Positions 57,652 to 64,000 of a stretch of 64,000 nucleotides of DNA are shown one piece after another (position 1 is the stretch's first letter; the number at the start of each line of letters is the position of its first letter). The notes below the pieces were generated by a model that made no database searches, was not told where the DNA came from, and saw only the letters and a program-made list of their open reading frames with translations. Where the stretch lies: contig NZ_JAAWWP010000007.1 in NCBI RefSeq assembly GCF_012273655.1, positions 248,001 to 312,000 on the forward strand, read 5' to 3'. This stretch comes from Streptomyces physcomitrii. Its GTDB lineage: Bacteria > Actinomycetota > Actinomycetes > Streptomycetales > Streptomycetaceae. The translations under genes and the position numbers were made by a program.

Positions 57652-58626
57652 ATGGCGGACAACGGGGCGGGACCCAGCCTCCTGACGATCGGTGCCGCGC
57701 GGGTGGCCTTCACCCAGCAGCCGCTCACCGGGCGGCAGTTGGTGTACTACGCGATCAGCTCGACCGGGCCGCGGGGCAGCCTGGGCTGGGACGCGGTACG
57801 CGGTCTGGCCACCGAGCGGGCGCGGTGGCAGGCGGCGGAGGAGCGCTTCCACGCGGACGTCAGGGCGGCCTGGGAGGGGTACCGGGCGGCGGTGCCCGAG
57901 GGGGCCGCCCGTCTGCTGCCGGGGGCGCGGCGGCGGTCCGTACGGGCCGAGGAGCGCATGAGCCGGGCCCTCGACGAGGCCGAGGAGCGGTACCGGCCGG
58001 TGCGCGAGGAGCTCGAACGCCGTCTGGCCCGCCACGAGCGCGAGGAGCGCCGCGCCCGGGAGGAGCGCGCCCACCACTGGGAGACCGAACGCCTCGCCGC
58101 CCGGGAGCGCGAGCGGATCCGGCGGGAGCGCGCGGACCGCTGCTCGGCCCTCGCGGTACGGCCGCTGTGGGGCTGGCGGCTCGACGAGAGCGGCGGGACG
58201 GCGTACGTCCACCGGCACGACGTGGACCCCGCCGAGGCACCGCCCGCCGGTACCCGCGGCTCCACCCGGCCCTGGTGCGCCTACGACCTGGAGGACCAGC
58301 TGCTGCGGCTCGGCGCCGAGGGCACCCGGCGGCTCGTCTGGGACCAGGCGGCCAGGGAGGCCGTCGTGGTGGAGTGCTCGACGCCCCGGGACCCGATGGC
58401 CTTCGAGGAGTGGTGGGCCACCGTCACCCGCCGCCGCTGGACCTCCTCCCAGCTCATCCCACCACCCGAGCCGCCCGCCCCCGATCCCGGCAACTCCCCG
58501 CCCCGGCACGGCCCTTCGGGCTCCGACTACGGCGGCACCGGCGGGATCGGCGGGTTCGGCGGGGACTCCGGCGGCGGGCACGGCGGTGGGTGGAGCGGCG
58601 GGCACGGGGGCTTCGGGGGGTACTAG
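57652..58626 (+). CDS. Hypothetical coiled-coil protein with Gly-rich tail
   Basis: The 324-residue protein has a central charged helical stretch (residues ~45-165, many EERxRREE-like heptads) likely to form a coiled coil. A small mixed domain with many Trp residues follows, then a C-terminal ~40-residue Gly/Ser-rich tail (GGFGGDSGGGHGGGWSGG). No signal peptide. A strong GGAGGTGG ribosome site precedes ATG 57652. I do not recognise the family and see no link to siderophore chemistry; it may simply be an inserted neighbour. Confidence 0.7.
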   Translation: MADNGAGPSLLTIGAARVAFTQQPLTGRQLVYYAISSTGPRGSLGWDAVRGLATERARWQAAEERFHADVRAAWEGYRAAVPEGAARLLPGARRRSVRAEERMSRALDEAEERYRPVREELERRLARHEREERRAREERAHHWETERLAARERERIRRERADRCSALAVRPLWGWRLDESGGTAYVHRHDVDPAEAPPAGTRGSTRPWCAYDLEDQLLRLGAEGTRRLVWDQAAREAVVVECSTPRDPMAFEEWWATVTRRRWTSSQLIPPPEPPAPDPGNSPPRHGPSGSDYGGTGGIGGFGGDSGGGHGGGWSGGHGGFGGY

Positions 58627-58687
58627 GGGGTGCCGGGGCGGGAAGCCGGGAGGCCGGTTTCCATGGCCAGACCTCGGCCGCCCCGGC

Positions 58688-60781
58688 TCAGTCCTCGGCG
58701 GCCACCGGCTCGCGCGCCGCGGCTCCGGGGTCCGAAGCCGCGGGCGCGGACGGCGACTTGGCCGCCTCCGGCTCCGAAGCCGCCGACCCCGCCGCCGACT
58801 TGTCCGCCGCCGGGACTGAATGAGCGCGCCCTTCACCCGACTTGGCCGCCCCCGGCTCCGCCGCCCCCGCCTGCTCCGGTACCACGCCCGATCCCTCGCC
58901 CCCCTTGCGGCTGTCCGACCAGGCGGTCCAGAGGGCGGCGTAGCGGCCCCCGGCCGCGACCAGTTGCTCGTGGGTGCCGGTCTCGACGACGCGGCCGCGG
59001 TCCAGGACGACCACGCGGTCGGCGGTCGCGGCCTGGGGGAGGCGGTGCGCCACCAGCAGTCCGGTGCGGCCCTCCAGGGCGCGCAGCGCGGCGGCCTCCA
59101 GGACACGGGCGCCCGCGCTGCCCGCGTCGGCGGTGGCCTCGTCCAGGATGGCGATCGGCGGATCCGCGAGGACCAGCCGGGCCAGCGCCAGGTGCTGGGC
59201 CTGGGTGACGGTGAGCCGGTGGCCGCCCTCGCCGACCACGGTGTCCAGGCCCTCGGGCAGGGCGCCGACCCAGTCCAGGGCGTCCACCGCGGTGAGCGCG
59301 GCGCGCAGTTCCTCCTCGGTGGCCCCGGGCCGGGCGAGCCGCAGGTCCTCGGCGAGCGGTCCGGCGAAGACGTGCACCTCCTGGCTGATGAGGGTCACCG
59401 CCCGCCGGATGCCCGCCGGGCCCAGTTCGCCGGTGCCGGTGCCGCCGAGGCGGATGGTCCCGGCGGAGGGCTGGTGGACGCCCGCGATCAGCTTGGCCAG
59501 CGTGGTCTTGCCCGCGCCGCTCGCGCCGACCAGCGCGATCCGCTCGCCGCCGGCGACCTTGAGGTCGACCCCTTCGAGCACCGGGTGGCCGGAGACGTAG
59601 GAGTAGCCGAGGCCGGACACCTCGACGGTGCCGTCCACCGGGCGGGGCGCGTCCTCGGCGTCGGGTTCACCCGCGAGCGAGGAGACCCCGACCAGGCGGG
59701 CGAGGCTGGCGCCCGCCGACTGGGCGTCGTCGATGAGGAAGAGGGCGGCGTTGATCGGGTTGAACAGGCTGTGGAAGTACAGGGCGGCCGCGGTCGCCGT
59801 ACCGATGCTGACGGTCTCCCGGTCGACCAGCCAGAAGCCGGTGACCAGGACCGCGGACAGGCCGATGAACTCGGCGAGGTTGAGCCGGGAGAAGAAGCCG
59901 GTGACCACCCGGGTGCCGCGCACCGCGAGGTCGACGGCGGACTGCGAGCGGCGCGCCACCAGCTCGGTGTGCGCCTCGTTGAGCCGGAAGGCGCGCACCG
60001 TGCGCACCCCGCCCATGCTGTCGAGGAGCTGGTGCTGGAGCGCCCCGGTCGCCACCCGGTGGGCGGCGTACACGGGCGCGGCACGGCGCAGATACCACCG
60101 TACGGACAGCCACTGGACCGGCATCGCGAGCAGCGCGGCGAGCAGGAAGCGCCAGTCCAGTACGGCGAGGCCGACCAGGGTGAGCAGGATCGTCAGGGTC
60201 GAGCGGGCGAACTCGGGCAGCGCCTGGCGCACCGACTTCGCGATCGTCGAGACATCGCCGGTGACCCGGGAGACCAGGTCGCCGGAGCCCGCCTCCTCCA
60301 CGCGTTCCAGGGGCAGCCGCAGGGCCCGTTCGATGAACCGCTCGCGCAGCGCGGCGAGTACGGTCTCGCCGAGCCGGGCCACCAGGGAGCTGCCGAGCGC
60401 GGTGGCGCCGCCGCGCACCAGGGCGACCACGACCAGCAGCACCATCGGCAGGTGCAGGGAGCCGGTGCCCCGGTCCTCCACCACCAGGTCGACGATGTGC
60501 CCGAGCAGCGGCGCGGTCAGCAGTCCGATGCCGGTGCCCGCGACCAGGACGCCGACCGCGCCGAGGGCGAGCAGGCGCTGCCCGTGCAGCATGCCGCGCA
60601 CCGCGGCCAGGGTCTCGGCGCCGCTCGCGGTCGGCAGCAGGGTGCGCTCGGGGGACTTCGCCGGATCGCTCATCGTGGGGTCGGTCCGTTCCTCGCCGCG
60701 GGGCGGTACGTCCTCGGACAGGGGCTGGGCTTCGGTGGACCGCGCGGCAGCGGGCGCGGTGGTGTCGCGGCCGGTGCTCAT
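58688..60781 (-). CDS. ABC exporter half-transporter, catalytic partner
   Basis: The 697-residue membrane-ATPase fusion has six helices (residues ~60-360) and a cassette with intact Walker A GASGAGKTT, Walker B IAILDEATAD and a Q-loop, but the ABC signature is LTVTQ instead of LSGGQ. It pairs with the gene immediately upstream on the same strand, whose stop overlaps this ATG (ATGA), to give a heterodimer with one working ATP site. An Ala/Glu/Pro-rich tail of ~70 residues follows. By position next to the siderophore genes it probably exports the siderophore. ATG 60673 is an alternative start without the 36-residue Pro/Glu leader. Confidence 0.88.
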   Translation of the reverse strand: MSTGRDTTAPAAARSTEAQPLSEDVPPRGEERTDPTMSDPAKSPERTLLPTASGAETLAAVRGMLHGQRLLALGAVGVLVAGTGIGLLTAPLLGHIVDLVVEDRGTGSLHLPMVLLVVVALVRGGATALGSSLVARLGETVLAALRERFIERALRLPLERVEEAGSGDLVSRVTGDVSTIAKSVRQALPEFARSTLTILLTLVGLAVLDWRFLLAALLAMPVQWLSVRWYLRRAAPVYAAHRVATGALQHQLLDSMGGVRTVRAFRLNEAHTELVARRSQSAVDLAVRGTRVVTGFFSRLNLAEFIGLSAVLVTGFWLVDRETVSIGTATAAALYFHSLFNPINAALFLIDDAQSAGASLARLVGVSSLAGEPDAEDAPRPVDGTVEVSGLGYSYVSGHPVLEGVDLKVAGGERIALVGASGAGKTTLAKLIAGVHQPSAGTIRLGGTGTGELGPAGIRRAVTLISQEVHVFAGPLAEDLRLARPGATEEELRAALTAVDALDWVGALPEGLDTVVGEGGHRLTVTQAQHLALARLVLADPPIAILDEATADAGSAGARVLEAAALRALEGRTGLLVAHRLPQAATADRVVVLDRGRVVETGTHEQLVAAGGRYAALWTAWSDSRKGGEGSGVVPEQAGAAEPGAAKSGEGRAHSVPAADKSAAGSAASEPEAAKSPSAPAASDPGAAAREPVAAED

Positions 60782-62475
60782 GCCAGCACCGCCGCCCGGT
60801 AGGAGGCGTCCTCGGCGACGAGCCGGGCGTGCGGTCCCTCGTTGCTGACCGTGCCGCCGTCGAGCACCACCACCCGGTCGGTGACCGCGAGCAGCGCCGG
60901 GCTGGTGGTGACCAGGACGGTGGTGCGGCCCCGGCGGATCTCGCGCAGCCGGGCGGCGATCCGGGACTCGGTGACCGTGTCCACCGCCGTCGACGGATCG
61001 TGCAGTACGAGGACGGGCCGGTCGGCGGCCAGGGCGCGGGCGAGCGCGACGCGTTGGCGCTGACCGCCGGAGAGGGAGCGGCCGCGCTCGGCGAGCACGG
61101 TGTCCAGGCCCTCGGGCAGCAGGGCGGCCACGTCGTCGGCCGCCGAGGCCGCGAGGGCGGGGGCGATCTCCTCGGGGCTCGCCCCGGTTCCGGCGCGGAC
61201 GTTGTCGAGCAGGCTGGTCTCGAAGAGGTCCGCGTCGTGCGGGGCGACCAGGACGAGGCGGCGCAGCGCGTCCGGGTCGAGCCCGGTCAGCGGGACCCCG
61301 TCGAGGCTGAGGCTGCCCTCCTCCGGGTCCGACTCCCGGGCCAGGCAGCGCAGCAGGGCGCCCGCCACGGCCGGGTCCCGGGCCACCACGCCGGTGAGGC
61401 TGCCGGGCGCGAGGTCGAGGTCGAGTCCGCGCAGCGCCCCGTGGCTCACCCCGCTGAGGCGGATGCTCCCGGCGACCGGCTCGGGGACGGTGGCGCCGCC
61501 CGGCTCCACGGCGGCGGGCGAGGCGAGCACCTCCTCGATACGGCGGGCCGAGGCGCGGCCCTGGGCGTACTCGGCGTTGACGTAGGTGAGCAGCTGGAAG
61601 GGGCCGATGAGGAACTGCGCGAGGCCGACGGCGGCGACGAGTTCGCCGACGCTGATGTCGCCCCGCATCGCGAGGTAGGCGCCCGCGAGGCCGATGAGCG
61701 CGATGAAGACGCCGGTCAGCGAGAGCACGGCGCCCTCGTGTCCGGCGCGGCTGCGGGCGGCGCGCAGCGCGGCGCCGAGCGAGTCCTGGCTGGTGCCGCG
61801 GTACCGGGCGACGGCGGCCGACTCGGCGCCCATGCCCTTGAGTACGCGCAGCCCGGCGACCAGGTCGGCGGCGACCCCGGAGGCGTGCGCGGCGCGGTCC
61901 TGCTCGGTCTCGCTGCGGCGCTCCAGCGGCCGGCTGATCCGGTGGCCGAGCCAGAGCAGCGGCGGGATGCCGAGCAGCACGAGCAGGCCGAGCGGTACCG
62001 AGATGCGCAGCAGCAGCACCGCGCTCAGCGCGAGCGCGGCCAGCGCGGCCGTCCCGTAGGGCAGTACGCCCGCGGCGGCGCCCACCCGCCTGGCGTCGTT
62101 GGTGGCGATGCTGGTGAGCGCGCCGGGCAGCCGGTCGGCGTCGGCGCCGCCGCGCGGGTCCAGGACCCGGGTGCTCAGCTCCAGGCGCAGGGCGTGCGCG
62201 GCGCGTTCGGCGGCGGCCTCGGTGATCCGCGCGCAGATCCGGTACGCGGACGACAGCACCAGGAAGAGCACCGCGAGGACGAGCAGCCAGCGCAGCAGGG
62301 TGCCGGTGGAACCGGTGGCCACCGCCTCGTCGATGATCACACCGATGACCACGGGCACCAGGGCCTCGCACACCTGATGGGTGCTGGCGAGGAAGGAGGC
62401 CCCGATCACGCCCCGGCGCTCCCCCCTGATCGCTCCGCGGAGGACGGATCCCCCGGTCGCTCCTCCAGCTGGCAT
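60778..62475 (-). CDS. ABC exporter half-transporter with degenerate nucleotide site
   Basis: The 565-residue half-transporter has an intact signature (LSGGQRQRVALAR) but a degenerate Walker A region (VVARDPAVAGALL, no GKS/T). Its Walker B is VLVLHDPSTAVD, where the Walker B Asp has become His and the catalytic Glu has become Asp. This complements its partner, whose Walker motifs are intact and whose signature is degenerate. ATG 62475 has a GGAGGAA site. An iron box lies about 180 bases upstream, so export should be derepressed with biosynthesis when iron is low. Confidence 0.88.
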   Translation of the reverse strand: MPAGGATGGSVLRGAIRGERRGVIGASFLASTHQVCEALVPVVIGVIIDEAVATGSTGTLLRWLLVLAVLFLVLSSAYRICARITEAAAERAAHALRLELSTRVLDPRGGADADRLPGALTSIATNDARRVGAAAGVLPYGTAALAALALSAVLLLRISVPLGLLVLLGIPPLLWLGHRISRPLERRSETEQDRAAHASGVAADLVAGLRVLKGMGAESAAVARYRGTSQDSLGAALRAARSRAGHEGAVLSLTGVFIALIGLAGAYLAMRGDISVGELVAAVGLAQFLIGPFQLLTYVNAEYAQGRASARRIEEVLASPAAVEPGGATVPEPVAGSIRLSGVSHGALRGLDLDLAPGSLTGVVARDPAVAGALLRCLARESDPEEGSLSLDGVPLTGLDPDALRRLVLVAPHDADLFETSLLDNVRAGTGASPEEIAPALAASAADDVAALLPEGLDTVLAERGRSLSGGQRQRVALARALAADRPVLVLHDPSTAVDTVTESRIAARLREIRRGRTTVLVTTSPALLAVTDRVVVLDGGTVSNEGPHARLVAEDASYRAAVLA

Positions 62476-62653
62476 GCGGTTCCTCCGCGGTGGTCGGATC
62501 GTGCGGGACGTGGGTGGTGCGGGACGTGGGTGGTGCGGTGCGGCCGGTGGTGCGCTCCGGCCGGGCGCGCGCGTGCTCGAAGGGCGCGCGTGCCCGGACC
62601 GTACGCGTGCCCGATCCGTACGCGTGCTCCGGCGGGTGGGGATGATCGGCTGG

Positions 62654-62672
62654 TTAGGTAAGCCTAAGGTGA
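62654..62672 (-). promoter_or_regulatory. Iron box upstream of the exporter operon
   Basis: The minus strand reads TCACCTTAGGCTTACCTAA, whose right half fits the DmdR/IdeR consensus exactly except for one base. An additional AGGTGAGGCTA half-site follows directly on the plus strand. Confidence 0.7.
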
Positions 62673-62825
62673 GGCTACCGCAAGGGTGTTGTCCACCCGG
62701 CCGGGGCGGGGGCTTTCCCGGGGCCGCGCAAACCCCGGTCCGGTAAGGGGAATTGAGGGACGATTGCGGACATAGGGCCGGGGTGGGCGGCTCGCCCCGA
62801 GGGTCCGTTGACCCTCCGACCGGTG

Positions 62826-62844
62826 CTCGGTTAGGCTCGCCTAA
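62826..62844 (+). promoter_or_regulatory. Iron box upstream of the FecCD permease gene
   Basis: CTCGGTTAGGCTCGCCTAA matches the DmdR/IdeR consensus at 15 of 19 positions and contains the perfect palindrome TTAGGC-TC-GCCTAA. It is 136 bases before the permease start. Confidence 0.75.
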
Positions 62845-62980
62845 GTAGCGCCCGGCCGTCCGTGCGTCCACATGTCCTGCCGTATGCACCGCCGCTCGCC
62901 GCACCCGGGGCCCGCCCCGGATCCCTCGCGGGCTCCGCCGCGGGCAGACGCCGGTGAACCGCAGCCAGGGGGAGTTGTCC

Positions 62981-64000
62981 GTGTCGGTCGAAGCCCAGGT
63001 GGTGCCCGGGAAGCCGGGGAGCGGGGACACCGGTCCCGAGGCGCCGCGGGCGCGCCCCCGTGTGCAGGCGCTGCGCGGGTTCGGGCTGCTGCTCGCCCTC
63101 GGCGCCCTCGTCCTCGTCGGACTGCTCAGCATCTGGCTGGGCACCGCGGGCATCCCCTTCACCGCCACCTGGCGGCTGCTCTGGCAGCCCGACGGCTCCG
63201 AGGCCTCGGTGATCATCCACGACTACCGCATCCCGCGCACCGCCCTCGGGATCCTGGTCGGCGCCGCCCTCGGGGTGTCCGGCGCGCTGATGCAGGCGCT
63301 CACCCGCAATCCGCTCGCCGACCCCGGGCTGCTCGGCGTCAGCCTCGGCGCCGCCTCCGGCATCGTCCTCGCCCTCGCCTTCCTCGGGGTGGGCTCGGTC
63401 CTCGGCCACGTCTGGTGCGCGCTGCTCGGCGCCGCCCTCGCCTCCGTGGTGGTCTTCCTGCTCGGCTCCTCCGGGCGCACCCTCGCCACCCCCGACCGCC
63501 TGGTGGTCGCGGGCGCCGCCCTGACCGCCGTGCTCTACGCCGTCAACTCCGCAGTCCTGCTGCTCAAGCCGCGCGCCTTCAACGAGTTCCGCTTCTGGAC
63601 GGTGGGCGCGCTCGCCGGCCGCTACTTCGAAGTCCTCTGGACCGTCCTGCCGTTCATCGCCGCCGGACTCCTGCTCGCCCTGCTGCTCGCGCCCTCCCTC
63701 AACGCCCTCGCCCTCGGCGAGCAGGTCGGCCGCGCCCTCGGCGTGCACGTCGGGCGCACCCGCGTCCTCGGCGCCCTCGCCGTGATGCTGCTCTGCGGGG
63801 CGGCCACCGCCGCCGCCGGGCCGATCGGCTTCGTGGGCCTCGCCGTCCCGCATGTGGCCCGCTTCCTCACCGGCCCCGACCAGCGCTGGATCCTCGCCTA
63901 CTCGGCCCTGCTCGCCCCCGTCCTCCTCGTCGGCGCCGACGTCCTCGGCCGCGTCCTCGGCTCCCCGGGCGAGATCCAGGTCGGCATCATCACCGCCTTC
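62981..64000 (+). CDS. FecCD-family ferric-siderophore permease (3' truncated)
   Basis: 340 residues are visible before the window ends. The family features are clear: LLWQPDGSEASVIIHDYRIPRTALGILVGAALGVSGALMQALTRNPLADPGLLGVSLGAA, then GAAVTAAGPIGFVGLAVPHVAR-type coupling sequence near residue 280 (here ATAAAGPIGFVGLAVPHVARFL). GTG 62981 is chosen since GGGGGAG lies six bases upstream; TTG 62975 is in frame but too close. It should import the ferric siderophore delivered by the lipoprotein at 39382. A second FecCD subunit and an ATPase are expected beyond the edge. Confidence 0.92.
   Translation, partial: MSVEAQVVPGKPGSGDTGPEAPRARPRVQALRGFGLLLALGALVLVGLLSIWLGTAGIPFTATWRLLWQPDGSEASVIIHDYRIPRTALGILVGAALGVSGALMQALTRNPLADPGLLGVSLGAASGIVLALAFLGVGSVLGHVWCALLGAALASVVVFLLGSSGRTLATPDRLVVAGAALTAVLYAVNSAVLLLKPRAFNEFRFWTVGALAGRYFEVLWTVLPFIAAGLLLALLLAPSLNALALGEQVGRALGVHVGRTRVLGALAVMLLCGAATAAAGPIGFVGLAVPHVARFLTGPDQRWILAYSALLAPVLLVGADVLGRVLGSPGEIQVGIITAF

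Larger units (their letters stand above)
62476..62980. other. Divergent promoter region between exporter and FecCD operon
   Basis: The 505-bp region contains a GTGCGGGACGTGGGTG direct repeat (about 62500-62535), CGTACGCGTGC repeats (about 62600-62630) and two iron boxes (62654-62672, 62826-62844). The sequence before 62980 ends with the ribosome site GGGGGAG for the permease. No gene seen on either strand. Confidence 0.6.

Noticed and set aside
60782..62371. Extension of the minus-strand exporter frame across the second exporter gene
   Set aside because: The extension is Arg/Pro-rich nonsense; the real upstream gene is in another frame with intact transporter features and an ATGA junction.

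Overview
The window looks like chromosomal DNA of a Streptomyces or a close relative. The evidence is very high G+C, GTG/ATGA-coupled starts, Tat- and lipobox-type leaders, a SigB/SigF-type stress sigma factor with partner-switch genes, and a hydroxamate siderophore cluster with DmdR/IdeR-like iron boxes. No rRNA, tRNA, CRISPR array, transposase or integrase was found by eye.

Layout. 1-8.5 kb: a tightly coupled operon with an enolase-superfamily enzyme (cut by the window edge), a 56-residue His-rich peptide, an MFS transporter, a SAM methyltransferase and a complete oligopeptide/nickel-class ABC importer. The set resembles an opine-type metallophore make/export/import locus. 8.5-12.8 kb: a tandem-repeat spacer, an ankyrin protein, a frameshifted type-VII-substrate-like gene, and a coupled membrane/hypothetical trio. 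12.9-17.1 kb: a MacB/LolCDE-like ABC pair and two secreted hypotheticals. 17.2-27.8 kb: housekeeping and accessory genes (DinB-like, M28 aminopeptidase, TPR-type XRE regulator, class I amidotransferase, PQQ beta-propeller, TetR, XRE-cupin, BlaI/M56 pair). 28.1-33.4 kb: a signalling block of PP2C phosphatase, CarH-like cobalamin-binding protein, STAS, sigma factor, STAS and RsbW-like kinase. The cobalamin protein keeps the Wx9EH adenosylcobalamin motif, which suggests a light- or B12-gated partner switch. 33.5-36.4 kb: an M23-like secreted protein, a phospholipase D and two small proteins.

36.6-64 kb is a siderophore locus: hydroxyornithine formyltransferase, ornithine N5-monooxygenase, a ferric-siderophore binding lipoprotein, a 4775-residue four-module NRPS, a heterodimeric ABC exporter and the start of a FecCD permease. 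The adenylation codes read out as (formyl-)hydroxyornithine-like, Ser (DVWHFSLVDK), hydroxyornithine (DMENLGLINK) and (formyl-)hydroxyornithine-like. A terminal condensation domain replaces a thioesterase. This is the erythrochelin-type diketopiperazine layout with a formyltransferase instead of an acetyltransferase, so a foroxymithine-like product is predicted. Three genes after the NRPS are unusual for such a locus: a free-standing acyl carrier protein, an intact FabF-like ketosynthase and an alpha/beta hydrolase. Two condensation domains also have altered catalytic motifs. Four iron-box-like palindromes sit in the two divergent promoter regions.
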